Assembly (NCBI RefSeq): GCF_018916875.1
Contig: NZ_JAHLNO010000020.1
Span: 1-64,000, forward strand
DNA length: 64,000 bases
DNA from: Virgibacillus proomii
GTDB taxonomy: Bacteria; Bacillota; Bacilli; Bacillales; Amphibacillaceae
Reading direction: 5' to 3'
Under the pieces are notes generated by a model. That model worked only from the letters and a program-made list of their open reading frames with translations, did not search any database and was not told where the DNA came from. Shown here piece by piece: positions 1 to 8,343 of the stretch. Within the stretch, counting starts at the first letter, position 1; each line of letters starts with the position of its first letter. A program made the translations under genes and the position numbers.

Positions 1-95
1 GCGCGGGCAACGTGCTTCTCTTTGGCAATATCAACCCCAACAATTAAAATTTGCTCGGTAAGTTGTAAAATCTTTTCATTTTGTTTATAATGCAT
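1..95 (-). CDS. IS110-family transposase, N-terminal part (runs off the window)
   Basis: The reverse strand gives MHYKQNEKILQLTEQ followed by ILIVGVDIAKEKHVAR. The motif VGVDIAKEKHVA is the first acidic (DEDD) segment at the start of IS110-family transposases. The ATG at 95 follows a good ribosome site (AAGGAGG at 102-108). Only about 31 codons lie inside the window, so whether the element is intact cannot be judged. It reads away from the truncated gene at 146-493, which suggests that the element inserted there. The family call rests on a short stretch. Confidence 0.7.
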   Translation of the reverse strand, partial: MHYKQNEKILQLTEQILIVGVDIAKEKHVAR

Positions 96-145
96 AATAG
101 TCCTCCTTGGTTCTAATTTAAGGGTCCTTTTTACACCACATTACA

Positions 146-493
146 GTGATCAGGACACCTCGTATCATACCAAGGGGGCTTTTTTTATTCAATCCTCATT
201 TTGCTTTATTACAGGAATGCTTTCCTATAGTGAGAAATAAACTAAATGAATTAGGTGTTTTAACCATCGGTAACTATGACCACGTTATATCCTTTTCTCA
301 TGTTAACGGATATTGGCGTCCTTTAGAAACAGCCCAACCAGTTCATGGAACGAAGCATAAAATTAACTTTGGTGTGGAGTGTAAAATGGAATTCAGATGC
401 CCATATGAATATATTACAAAAGTAAATAAGATCATTAAGAAATACCATCCATATGAAGAACCGGTAATTTATATCCATCCTTTGTTAATATAA
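146..493 (+). pseudogene. Stand-alone YqfO/NIF3-insert-like domain protein, probably 5'-truncated
   Basis: From about residue 27 the protein reads like the CutA/PII-like domain inserted in YqfO/NIF3 metal-binding proteins: GNYDHVISF, then GYWRPLETAQP, and near the end YHPYEEPVIYIHPLL, which matches the family's HPYEEPxYxIxPL signature. Bacillaceae also encode this domain as a separate protein of about 100 residues. The first 25 residues do not fit the family, there is no ribosome site, and an IS110 element begins 51 bp upstream. The gene has therefore probably lost its own start. The function of stand-alone copies is unknown to me. Confidence 0.55.
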
Positions 494-597
494 GAAGCGC
501 TATTTTTATATTCTACAATTGTGCCATGACGACCTAGAATCCCTTATTTTAAAGCTACCAATTATGTATTCTAAAATTTCATGTTTTCTTGACGATA

Positions 598-668
598 AAA
601 AAAGTCTCACTAATTTTAAAAAAACATTTACCGTGGATTCATTTAAATTGTTAGCGAGACTTTTTCAT
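598..668 (-). terminator. Long inverted repeat, likely terminator of yuiB-yuiC
   Basis: AAAAAGTCTC near 600 is the complement of GAGACTTTTT at 656-665, about 65 bp apart, with further pairing inside (CTAA/TTAG). It lies just after the yuiC stop when read on the minus strand and ends in a T run. Confidence 0.6.
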
Positions 669-714
669 CGATCAAAACCCTTTAAAACTAATCAGTAGCT
701 TCAACGTTCAAAAG

Positions 715-1407
715 CTATCTTCCAGTTATACCTTGTCTGAATACTTGTAACGCTTGGTTTTCATTTAAATGTTGAAGCTCTCTTTCCGTTAATTTACCAT
801 CACCCTTTTTAATCATATAAACATCTACTTGCTTTTTCCCCCATTGATTATAAACATCATCAATGGTCTCATAATATAGATCAATCTTATTACCAGTTAT
901 AGCGCTTCCTTTATCTGCAACCACCCCAAAACCATACCCAGGGATGAAAAGAATTGTCCCGAGAGGAAAGACCGTTAAATCTGCTGCGATGGTAGAATAT
1001 AAGTCTCTTTTCACTTTAACTCCAGAATACGTAATTCCATATTCAGGATGATCTGGTGTTTTTCCTGTTGACTCTGCACCTGCAGTATAGCCGGTTGCCA
1101 ACACAGTTTGACTAGGGTATTGTTGATAATTAACAACTTCTTCCAAAGTCTCTGCACCATCTATTTGTTCACTCGAAATATTTAACTGCTTCTGCTCTGC
1201 ATGATTGAACTCTTTTTCTGATAATTCTGTTTCTCTAGAAGTGACATCATCTCTTACTTTGTGCTCCGTTATTTCCAATGTTTGTAGAATCTCTGTTTTT
1301 CCGTAAGGCCAAAGCTTTTCTGCATGAGTATTGTCCGGCATAAAAGCTCCAACCGCAATAAACATAACAATTATCAATAGAAATAAACTTAAATTTTGGA
1401 TTTTCAT
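715..1407 (-). CDS. yuiC: 3D-domain cell-wall protein YuiC (lytic transglycosylase-like)
   Basis: An N-terminal hydrophobic segment ([18 protein letters not shown]) is a signal peptide or anchor. A linker follows, and the C-terminal half is a 3D domain: VLATGYTAG, then [10 protein letters not shown], then [18 protein letters not shown], which holds the conserved aspartates of the MltA/RpfB-like double-psi barrel. B. subtilis YuiC has been characterised as a muramidase-type lytic transglycosylase, so cleavage of peptidoglycan glycan strands outside the membrane is the likely role. I chose the ATG at 1407 rather than the frame-opening ATG at 1440 because AAGAGGTG lies 7 bases before it. It is 59 bp downstream of yuiB, as in B. 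subtilis. Confidence 0.85.
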   Translation of the reverse strand: MKIQNLSLFLLIIVMFIAVGAFMPDNTHAEKLWPYGKTEILQTLEITEHKVRDDVTSRETELSEKEFNHAEQKQLNISSEQIDGAETLEEVVNYQQYPSQTVLATGYTAGAESTGKTPDHPEYGITYSGVKVKRDLYSTIAADLTVFPLGTILFIPGYGFGVVADKGSAITGNKIDLYYETIDDVYNQWGKKQVDVYMIKKGDGKLTERELQHLNENQALQVFRQGITGR

Positions 1408-1466
1408 GATTAACACCTCTTTGGATGTCATCATTTCCAATCGAGAAGATTTTATTCATCATTCTA

Positions 1467-1778
1467 TTAAAACATTTGATATCCGCTTTTCCTTAGTAGT
1501 CTAATAACTATACCAGACACGATCGTTCCAACAAAACCTGCAGCTAAGATTGAAATATCTATAATCGTAATTTCAGTTAAACGATTCGCCAACTTCGAAA
1601 ACGCTTCTCCCGGTGCTGAAAAATAATCCCAAGTTGGAATATTGTCTATAATAGTGGCAACGACAAAAGGATATAAAATTGTCATGAGCCATGTCGTACG
1701 TAATAGCATATTTAAAATAAAAGCAATACCAAAAAAGATAACAAAATACAATAAGATAGATACAATTAGCTGAATCAA
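1467..1778 (-). CDS. yuiB: YuiB family membrane protein
   Basis: A small integral membrane protein. The N-terminal segment LIVSILLYFVIFFGIAFILN and a C-terminal segment IISILAAGFVGTIVSG-like are membrane spans, with an internal hydrophobic stretch around the motif LLRTTWLMTILYPFVVATI. It matches YuiB in length (about 103 residues) and position, directly upstream of yuiC. The open frame extends to 1796, but AAGGGAG lies inside that extension. A TTG at 1778 sits 8 bases after GGAG and is the better start. The function is not known. Gene order suggests a link to YuiC. Confidence 0.8.
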   Translation of the reverse strand: MIQLIVSILLYFVIFFGIAFILNMLLRTTWLMTILYPFVVATIIDNIPTWDYFSAPGEAFSKLANRLTEITIIDISILAAGFVGTIVSGIVIRLLRKSGYQMF

Positions 1779-1876
1779 TTCATTTTCTCCCTTCAAATAA
1801 GTACCCTTACTGTACTATGATGCAAGATTACTTTCTATTTGTCCAATTACCCCTTTTCATTTTAAATGAAGTTTGA

Positions 1877-2500
1877 ATAAAAGTGCAAGCGCTCCGTTTA
1901 GCGACGTACAAACTGGAACACTTCTGATGAGATAAAGGGAACTTCATTCAAAGAGTGCTTTTCTCCTTGAAAAAGAAGAACGCTTTTTCTGCGTGCGATA
2001 CCTATTCAAGAAGCTTTCCTTGTCCTTGAAAAAGAAGTACACTTTTTCTGTGTGCGATGTATTGCTGCCGTAGCAACTCTGTCCTTGAAAAAGAAAAGCA
2101 CTTTTTCTGCGTGCGAATGCCTATTCAAGAAGCTTTCCTTGTCCTTGAAAAAGAAGAACGCTTTTTCTGCGTGCGATGCCTATTCAAGAAGCTTTCCTTG
2201 TCCTGTCGGCCCAAACGAATCGGGAAGTTAGATAAAGTTTGCAAAATAATAGGAAAAGTTTGCAAAAAAGGGGAATAAGTCTCCTTATCGGATAAAGGAA
2301 ACCTGCCTCTTTAGCAGAAACAGGGGTATGTTGACGCCTCAGCGACAAGCCCGCTTTTAGTCGGGCTTCCTTTAGATTCGATCCGATTTTGACTTATTAA
2401 AGAAAGAAGATCACAGCTTGAGCGCTATGCTAGACGATATTAATTTTCAAAAAGGTAGCCACAAGGTAGAAACGGATATTATTTGAAGAACAAAAGAGCA
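1877..2500. repeat. Composite intergenic repeat: C-type ends enclosing four 60-bp hairpin units (A-type)
   Basis: The left part (AGCGACGTACAAACTGGA, 1899-1916) recurs at 5249. Four units of about 60 bp follow between 1968 and 2205, each holding the hairpin GAAAAAG..CTTTTTC. Their linkers alternate between CTATTCAAGAAGCTTTCC and a GTATTGCTGCCGTAGC type. The array ends in CCAAACGAATCGGG, the start of the B-type constant domain. The right part (GACAAGCCCGCTTTTAGTCG, 2342-2361) recurs at 5327. No gene is seen. The open frame at 2057-2278 is just the repeat. Confidence 0.8.
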
Positions 2501-2598
2501 AGTTCTCTGATTGCTAAAATACTTGCTCTCTTACTAAACCTCGGTGTTAACCATGATCATTTAGCAAGACATGATATGTTTCAAACCAATTTCAAGTA

Positions 2599-2638
2599 CT
2601 AAAAAAGCAAAAATTCAACCCTACTTTTGCTTTTTCTA
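2599..2638 (-). terminator. Rho-independent terminator of yumB
   Basis: AAAAAGCAAAA and TTTTGCTTTTT flank a 12-base loop immediately downstream of the yumB stop on the minus strand. A second hairpin (AAGAGCAAG/CTTGCTCTC) lies at 2490-2533. Confidence 0.75.
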
Positions 2639-2642
2639 TCTG

Positions 2643-3875
2643 TTAATGAAAAATATTAAATTTCCCTTTTTTCATTAATAAGCGAATTCCGCCCAACTTA
2701 AATAAGTAACGATTATCAATAATTTTTTTCATTACGGTAGCTTTCCGACCAAGAATTATTTTGTCATTGAAAATTATCCCCATTGCATCATTGTGTCCTA
2801 ATGAGGCAACGGTTCCAAGAATATTTGGCTTAAATACTTCCATTTCCTCATTCCGAATATATGCTCGAACATTATACGAAACTACTTCGGATTCTTGAAT
2901 CGCCATTTGTGCCGTAGGAGGATAGGGGTTACCATGCTCTAAATCCATAATTAAAGCGCAATCACCAATAACAAAGACATCTTCATATTCAGGACAACGC
3001 ATATCATTATTCACTTCAATCTTTCCACGAGTTGTTTTAAATCCAGACTTCTCTACGATAGAATTAGCTTTTACTCCTGCCGCCCAAACGATGGTATTGG
3101 TATGTATTTTTGCTGGTATTCCATTCTTTTCAAATAAGACACTAGATGATGTGCATTCCTTTAAAAATGCTCCGGTAATAAATTCAACACCACGTGATTC
3201 CAAAGAATTCATTGCATACTCTGCTAATTGTTCATCAAATCCAGGCAAAATAGTTGGAGCACCCTCAATATTAATCATTTGTACTAACTGTTTATCAATA
3301 TCGTATTCTTTACAAAGTTCATCTACTCGATTAGCTAATTCTCCTAAAAACTCAACACCAGTAAATCCGCCACCGCCAACGACAATTGTTAACCGGGCCA
3401 GATCTTTTTTCGCATCATTGTGATAACTTGCAAAATTATGCTCAATATGGTCACGAATAGAGCAAGCACTATTAATATTATCAATAGTAAAAGCATACTC
3501 TTCTAAACCAGGAATACCAAAGGTAGTAACTTCAAAACCTAGTGCAATAACAAGTACATCATAATGTAATACACCATTTTCTAGTTGGACCTGCTTTTTT
3601 TTCGGATTGATTAAGATTACTTTATCTTGAATAAAGTTAACTTTTTTAGGATTAATAATATCTTTAATTTGAATTTTAGTGCGCTCATGAGGTAATGTAC
3701 CGGCTGCGTTTTCATGTAGCCAAGTTGTTTGATAATGGTAATCATTCATATTCACTAAGGTTATATTCGCTTCATCAGCACGTAATGACTTTTGTAATTG
3801 AACCGTAGTCATCATCCCACCATAACCAGCACCCAAGATGACTATGTTTGGTTTTCCCACGCTTATCACTTCCAT
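2643..3875 (-). CDS. yumB: Type II NADH dehydrogenase-like flavoprotein YumB
   Basis: 410 residues with two dinucleotide-binding folds. FAD site: IVILGAGYGG at residues 11-20. NAD(P)H site: VVGGGGFTGVEFLGEL around 165-180. Second FAD motif: VFVIGDCALI near 300. This is the single-subunit, non-proton-pumping NDH-2 layout, passing electrons from NADH to menaquinone at the inner face of the membrane. B. subtilis has several paralogues (Ndh/YjlD, YumB, YutJ), and the position beside yuiBC and yumC indicates YumB. The ATG at 3875 has AAAGGAAT upstream. A GTG six codons later is an alternative start. Divergent from yumC. Confidence 0.85.
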   Translation of the reverse strand: MEVISVGKPNIVILGAGYGGMMTTVQLQKSLRADEANITLVNMNDYHYQTTWLHENAAGTLPHERTKIQIKDIINPKKVNFIQDKVILINPKKKQVQLENGVLHYDVLVIALGFEVTTFGIPGLEEYAFTIDNINSACSIRDHIEHNFASYHNDAKKDLARLTIVVGGGGFTGVEFLGELANRVDELCKEYDIDKQLVQMINIEGAPTILPGFDEQLAEYAMNSLESRGVEFITGAFLKECTSSSVLFEKNGIPAKIHTNTIVWAAGVKANSIVEKSGFKTTRGKIEVNNDMRCPEYEDVFVIGDCALIMDLEHGNPYPPTAQMAIQESEVVSYNVRAYIRNEEMEVFKPNILGTVASLGHNDAMGIIFNDKIILGRKATVMKKIIDNRYLFKLGGIRLLMKKGKFNIFH

Positions 3876-4186
3876 TTATTCCTTTTTTTGTAAATTGTGA
3901 TCTTTTTCACTTGATACCACTAAGAAAAACCTGGCTCGCTGCCAAGCAATTAATCTTTATAGAATAATAGAGTTATTTCATATGTCACACAATTGTAATA
4001 TGGTTCCCTTGTTATAGTAGCTCTTTTCGCTTTACTTTTCAACCCTATCTGCTTTTTAATTATTATTAGATTTTTCTTAATTAAAAGTCAACGATAAGCT
4101 GAGTACATTAATATTCTATTACAGTCGATATATGATACTATAAAAAGTGGTACAAGGATTATATCGTTCGAATGGAGGTAATCGTC
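3876..4186. other. Divergent intergenic region yumB/yumC
   Basis: AT-rich, no coding potential. It should hold the promoters of both flanking genes, but no -35/-10 pair stands out. A degenerate piece of the D-type repeat (AGAAAAACCTGGC) is visible at 3922-3934. Confidence 0.5.
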
Positions 4187-5173
4187 GTGACAAATGAGGT
4201 TTATGATGTCACCATTATTGGCGCAGGTCCAGTTGGTTTGTTTACTGCATTCTATGGCGGTTTGCGTCAAGCAAGTGTTAAAATCATAGAGAGCTTACCA
4301 CATACTGGTGGGCAGTTAACTGCTCTATATCCAGAAAAATATATATATGATATTGCAGGTTTTCCCAAAATAAGAGCCCAGGAGTTAATTGATAACCTGG
4401 AAGAACAAGTCAGCATGTTCCATCCAACTATTGTTTTAGAACAAGCAGTAGAAAAGGTAGGACGTCTAAAGGACGGTACATTAAAATTAACTACTGATAA
4501 AAATGATGTTCATTACACAAAAACAATGATTATTACCGCTGGAAACGGTGCTTTTCAACCACGAAAATTAAACGTAAGCAATTGCGATCAATTTGAAGGA
4601 GTTAATTTGCATTACCATGTAAAAGACATGAGCAGCTATAAGGACCAGCATGTTCTCTTACTTGGCGGCGGTGATTCGGCTGTTGATTGGGCGCTAATGC
4701 TAGAACCCATCGCTAAAAAAGTAACACTTGTCCATCGTCGTGATAAATTTCGAGCTCATGAGCATAGTGTGGAAAAATTATATGCATCCAAGGTAGACGT
4801 CCTTACCCCTTTTGTTCCTACAGACATTATAGGTGATGAGCGAATTGAAAGAGTTATTCTTGAAGAAGTTAAAGGAGAACGCAAACTAGAGCTGGAAGTC
4901 GATTCGGTCTTGTGTAACTATGGATTTGTCTCTACACTTGGTCCAATTAAAGATTGGGGCTTAGAAATTGAGCGTAATAGTATTGTAGTAAATTCCAAAA
5001 TGGAGACAAATATCCCAGGCATCTATGCTGCAGGCGATATTTGTACGTATGAAGGAAAAGTAAAATTAATAGCAACCGGATTTGGCGAAGGTCCTACTGC
5101 GATCAACAATGCAAAACATTATATTGATCCAAAAGCAAGAATACAGCCGAAACATTCAACTAGTATGTTTTAA
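4187..5173 (+). CDS. yumC: Ferredoxin/flavodoxin-NADP+ reductase, thioredoxin reductase-like type (YumC)
   Basis: A homodimeric FAD enzyme of the TrxR-like FNR family that lacks the redox CxxC. FAD site: [18 protein letters not shown] near residues 7-24. NADPH site: [15 protein letters not shown] with the [10 protein letters not shown] arginines that read the 2'-phosphate. C-terminal FAD motif: [18 protein letters not shown]. It is nearly colinear with B. subtilis YumC, an essential enzyme supplying reduced ferredoxin or flavodoxin. The ATG at 4172 lies inside the ribosome site (TGGAGGTAATC), so the GTG at 4187, 8 bases after GGAGG, is taken as the start (328 residues). Confidence 0.92.
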   Translation: MTNEVYDVTIIGAGPVGLFTAFYGGLRQASVKIIESLPHTGGQLTALYPEKYIYDIAGFPKIRAQELIDNLEEQVSMFHPTIVLEQAVEKVGRLKDGTLKLTTDKNDVHYTKTMIITAGNGAFQPRKLNVSNCDQFEGVNLHYHVKDMSSYKDQHVLLLGGGDSAVDWALMLEPIAKKVTLVHRRDKFRAHEHSVEKLYASKVDVLTPFVPTDIIGDERIERVILEEVKGERKLELEVDSVLCNYGFVSTLGPIKDWGLEIERNSIVVNSKMETNIPGIYAAGDICTYEGKVKLIATGFGEGPTAINNAKHYIDPKARIQPKHSTSMF

Positions 5174-5219
5174 GCCTGAACTGGTTTCTAAACGTATATC
5201 GTAGTATTCTTTTAGATTT

Positions 5220-5440
5220 ATAACGACAAAAGCTTCAAGCGCTTGGTTAGCAACGTACAAACTGGAGATCTTCTAAAGCGATGAAGGAAACATGCCCTTA
5301 AAACAAGGGTATGCCGACGCCTTAGCGACAAGCCCGCTTTTAGTCGGCCTTCCTTTAGATTCAAACCGATGTTGACTTATCGTAGGAAGAAGAGCGAAGT
5401 TTGCTAGCAGCACGAGCACTTAAACTGGACGATGCTACTT
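5220..5440. repeat. C-type intergenic repeat
   Basis: It shares CAACGTACAAACTGGA (5250-5265) and GCGACAAGCCCGCTTTTAG (5325-5343) with the element at 1877-2500, but here without the 60-bp hairpin array between them. It contains small hairpins such as TGCCCTT/AAGGGTA. No coding potential seen. Confidence 0.7.
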
Positions 5441-5442
5441 TT

Positions 5443-5627
5443 TTAGAAAAACTTGGCTTATCGCCAAGTCTTTAGCGAAAGCCATAGTTTTTCTTATACT
5501 ATAAACCATAAAAATTTTATACTTTCCTATAGTGTTAGAAAAACTTGGCTTGTCGCCAAGTCTTTATGGCGAAAGCTGTAGTTTTTCTTATACTATAAAC
5601 CCTAAAATTTTATACTTTCCTATAGTA
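5443..5627. repeat. Two tandem D-type hairpin repeats
   Basis: Two copies (5443-5533 and 5535-5627) of a roughly 92-bp element: TTAGAAAAACTTGGC, loop, GCCAAGTCTTT, then CTATAGTTTTTCTTATACT, ending TACTTTCCTATAGT. CTTGGC/GCCAAG and AGAAAAACT/AGTTTTTCT pair. Read on the minus strand, the inner hairpin followed by TTTTTCT looks like a terminator. Five more copies lie in the window. Confidence 0.85.
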
Positions 5628-5658
5628 CAAAAAAGGAACGGATATATTTCCTATCACT

Positions 5659-5690
5659 AAAAAACTAGGCTCACTAGCCTAGTTTTTTAA
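5659..5690. terminator. Bidirectional terminator downstream of yutM
   Basis: AAAAAACTAGGCT and AGCCTAGTTTTTT flank a 4-5 base loop, just after the yutM stop on the minus strand. Confidence 0.85.
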
Positions 5691-5703
5691 AATCTTATAC
5701 AAA

Positions 5704-6060
5704 TTAGCAATCGCCCGGGGTTCCGACTTTATCCTTCGTTCTAAATGAAGAACCACATCCACAGGATATAATAGCGTTTGGGTTATCAATACTAAATCCT
5801 CCACCCATCATATTCTGCTTAAAATCTATCGTTGTTCCTTTAATAATTGGAATATCTTGATTGTTTAAAACTACAGGAATTCCATTTATTTCTTCGACTG
5901 TATCCAATTCCTCGTTGATTTCATATTCAAAACCAAGTGAATAGGATAATCCACTACATCCACCGCCTTTTACACCAAAGCGAAGATATACGCCATCTGA
6001 CTCTTCCTTCATCATATCTTGAATTTGCTGTCTTGCATAGTCAGTAATAGTGATTGTCAT
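5704..6060 (-). CDS. yutM: A-type Fe-S carrier, HesB/IscA family (YutM)
   Basis: 118 residues with the three invariant cysteines of A-type carriers: C35 in GGGCSG, and C100 and C102 in SCGCGSSF. These bind an Fe-S cluster or iron for delivery to target enzymes. It ends in an extra cysteine (GTPGDC). The ATG at 6081 overlaps the ribosome site (AAAGGAG), so MTITITD at 6060 is the start. Third gene of yuzD-dapF-yutM, 79 bp after dapF. A pairing with YutI (7792) in cluster delivery is plausible. Confidence 0.88.
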   Translation of the reverse strand: MTITITDYARQQIQDMMKEESDGVYLRFGVKGGGCSGLSYSLGFEYEINEELDTVEEINGIPVVLNNQDIPIIKGTTIDFKQNMMGGGFSIDNPNAIISCGCGSSFRTKDKVGTPGDC

Positions 6061-6139
6061 AGCTTGGATTTCTCCTTTCATAAGTGGTTACCTTTCAGTA
6101 TATACCCTTATTACCACCTGTTCAACTTAACAGTTCTAT

Positions 6140-7012
6140 TTATTTCCTTTCATAATAAACACCGGAAGCAATGATTTCAGCCCCGCCAGTCATCCAAACA
6201 TTCCCATCTTTATCCCATTTTATTAACAAATCCCCTCCTGGCAAATGTACTGTGATTTCTTTATCTCTAGTTAGATAATTATTTAATACACCAGCAACTA
6301 CAGAAGCACATGCACCTGTACCACATGCTTGAGTAATACCAGAACCTCTCTCCCACACACTGAAATTAACTTCTGTTGGAGAAATTACTTCAATAAATTC
6401 CACATTAACTCCTTGAGGAAAACGGGGGTCCTTTTCAATTAATGGTCCGAGTTTTTCTACTTGTGTATTATCTATGTTTTCGACAAAAAACACGGCATGT
6501 GGATTCCCCATAGAAACAGCTGTTAATTTCAGTTCTTTATCATTAATGATAAAAGGTTCCGAAATAACCTGCTGGTCTATTTCACCTTGCATAGGAACAT
6601 CTTGTCGGTTGAGTAAAGGTTCTCCCATATTAATGGTCACCAAATCTACGTTTCCTTCTGTAACATTTACTTCCGCTTCGACTATATTCGCTTTAGTTTC
6701 GATTTTAAATTGCTTTTTACTTACGATTCCCCGATCATAGACATACTTCGCTGTACATCTTAATCCATTTCCACAACTTTGACCTTCCGAACCATCCTTA
6801 TTAAATATCCGCATACCGACATCTGCTTTTTTGCTCGGATGGATGATAATCAGTCCATCTGAGCCAATGCCTGTATTTACATTGGCAACGCGCTTTGCCA
6901 ATCCAGATAATTTACTTTCTTCCACTTGATCTGTAAAAAAATCGATATAAATATAGTTATTTCCTAGTCCATGCATTTTGGTAAATGGTAATTGCATCTG
7001 TCTCGTCCTCAT
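6140..7012 (-). CDS. dapF: Diaminopimelate epimerase DapF
   Basis: Converts LL- to meso-diaminopimelate for lysine and peptidoglycan synthesis. The two catalytic cysteines are in the expected motifs: C80 in GSEGQSCGNGLRC and C230 in GITQACGTGACAS. 290 residues, close to the usual 280-285. The first ATG overlaps the yuzD stop (ATGA), giving translational coupling. An alternative start six codons in (MQLPFTKMHGLG) has GAGG nine bases upstream and would give the usual length. Also relevant to the lysine riboswitch at 19625-19890, which controls uptake rather than synthesis here. Confidence 0.95.
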   Translation of the reverse strand: MRTRQMQLPFTKMHGLGNNYIYIDFFTDQVEESKLSGLAKRVANVNTGIGSDGLIIIHPSKKADVGMRIFNKDGSEGQSCGNGLRCTAKYVYDRGIVSKKQFKIETKANIVEAEVNVTEGNVDLVTINMGEPLLNRQDVPMQGEIDQQVISEPFIINDKELKLTAVSMGNPHAVFFVENIDNTQVEKLGPLIEKDPRFPQGVNVEFIEVISPTEVNFSVWERGSGITQACGTGACASVVAGVLNNYLTRDKEITVHLPGGDLLIKWDKDGNVWMTGGAEIIASGVYYERK

Positions 7013-7341
7013 TTCTCTTCTGCTCGTAATGGTAAATTATTTTTATCTAACATCTTATAAATGGATTTTAACCTTGGAATACCCTCAGCTACTACCTCAT
7101 CATTTACAAGAACAAGTGGATAGAATAGATCTTCCTGTATGATGCGTTTTACAAATGAATGATGTTTCTCTATATTTGGAGGATGTTCTATATCAATGTA
7201 TTCAAATGTAACCCAATCTGTACAGTATTTTCTTCCTACTGCTGCTTGCAACCACTCATACGTATCTTTTGCGTTTGGTGCTCCCACGCAACTAGCACAT
7301 ACTTGCTCTGCTCCATAAACAGTAATTGTAATCTGACTCAT
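7009..7341 (-). CDS. yuzD: YuzD family thioredoxin-like small protein (DUF1462)
   Basis: 110 residues matching YuzD across its length: VYGAEQVCASCVGAP at the N-terminus with a CASC motif, DTYEWLQAAVGRKY, FEYIDIEHPP, and EEDLFYPLV-like DLFYPLVLVNDEVVAEG. The CxxC near the N-terminus and the alpha/beta pattern suggest a thioredoxin-fold oxidoreductase or metal binder, but no activity is established. First gene of the run yuzD-dapF-yutM, overlapping dapF by 4 bp. Confidence 0.85.
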   Translation of the reverse strand: MSQITITVYGAEQVCASCVGAPNAKDTYEWLQAAVGRKYCTDWVTFEYIDIEHPPNIEKHHSFVKRIIQEDLFYPLVLVNDEVVAEGIPRLKSIYKMLDKNNLPLRAEEK

Positions 7342-7439
7342 GCCCTTCCCCCCGTCCTCTGATATCTTTTATTTTACAAAAAGTTAGATCAAAGTTAAAA
7401 TAAAAATGATTATAGTACCTGTTCAGGAGGGGTATAAAA

Positions 7440-7710
7440 AAGTCCAAGGTCGGCTAAGATCTTAGGCATCCTTGAAAAAGCAGTGTACTTTTTCTCCGTG
7501 CGATGTATTGCTGTCGAAGATACTCTGTCCTATTGCAACGCTGATACTGACAGTCCTATACGTCGAAGTCGAGGTGGCTTAATTTCGAGTTGCGCAGGAT
7601 AACCTAGAAGAGACTACTTTTTAAAAAAAGTTATCCACCATGTAGGAACGGATATAATTTCCCAGACAACAAAGGAATTCCATGCGTCAATTTTACCTGA
7701 CCTTTTGAAC
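7440..7710. repeat. Degenerate A/C/E-type intergenic repeat
   Basis: It begins AAGGTCGGCTAAGATC, similar to the stretch near 45470. It carries one A-type hairpin unit (7470-7530) and ends in GTTATCCACCATGTAGGAAC, a tail that resembles 17902 and 2456. Nothing coding was found between 7342 and 7791. Confidence 0.6.
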
Positions 7711-7791
7711 CTCCTCTTACACGTGATTGTGGTCATGGATTTTTTAGATAATCCGTTTTATAATAGATAATAAGAAAGGAGAAGATGGATA

Positions 7792-8016
7792 ATGCGTGAA
7801 CAAGTACAGGAAGTATTAAACAAATTACGTCCATTCTTGCTGCGAGATGGTGGCGATGTGGAATTAATTGATGTTGATGAAAATGGCATTGTGCTTCTTC
7901 GTCTCATGGGTGCTTGCGGAAATTGCCCTAGCTCAACCATTACCTTAAAAGCAGGAATTGAACGTGCCCTTATGGCCGAAGTACCTGGTGTAACTGAGAT
8001 TGAACAAGTATTCTAA
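7792..8016 (+). CDS. yutI: NifU C-terminal-like Fe-S scaffold YutI
   Basis: 74 residues forming one NifU_C domain: [15 protein letters not shown], then [16 protein letters not shown] with the cluster-binding CxxC (C42 and C45), then [11 protein letters not shown]. Such proteins assemble or deliver Fe-S clusters, and the B. subtilis homologue is YutI. The ATG follows AAAGGAG at a spacing of about 10. Monocistronic, with the C/D repeats and a hairpin downstream. Confidence 0.9.
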   Translation: MREQVQEVLNKLRPFLLRDGGDVELIDVDENGIVLLRLMGACGNCPSSTITLKAGIERALMAEVPGVTEIEQVF

Positions 8017-8034
8017 ATGTACTCATGAATATTC

Positions 8035-8332
8035 ATAGAGAACCAAAGCTTATGCGCCTTGGTTGGTCAGCCCAGCCCGACAAGCACTAGAGTTTCTACG
8101 AAGATACTACCCACTTAACAGGAAAATTGAAGGACTTTGTGGGCTAGCGCTGAAGCTGGATATAGGTAAATCTTATACAAAAATTATCCACAATAAAAAG
8201 AAGGCTTCCGATAATTAGGAACACCTTCTTTTTTGTTTATTAGAAAAACTTGGCTTATCGCCAAGTCTTTAGCGAAAGCTGTAGTTTTTCTTATACTATA
8301 AACCATAAAATTTTTATACTTTCCTATAGTAT
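8035..8332. repeat. Hairpin-rich stretch: C-like repeat, terminator, D-type repeat
   Basis: 8035-8185 holds short inverted repeats and ends in ATTATCCACAATAAA. 8192-8234 is a terminator-like hairpin (AAAAGAAGG/CCTTCTTTTTT) for yutI. 8240-8332 is a full D-type element like those at 5443 and 28616. No gene. Confidence 0.7.
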
Positions 8333-8343
8333 TAAAAGATATT

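Noticed and set aside
3091..3423. Plus-strand frame of 110 codons inside yumB
   Set aside because: Antisense shadow of a well-supported gene.
7620..8190. Replication origin
   Set aside because: Only isolated DnaA-box-like motifs; no dnaA, dnaN or AT-rich unwinding cluster with grouped boxes.
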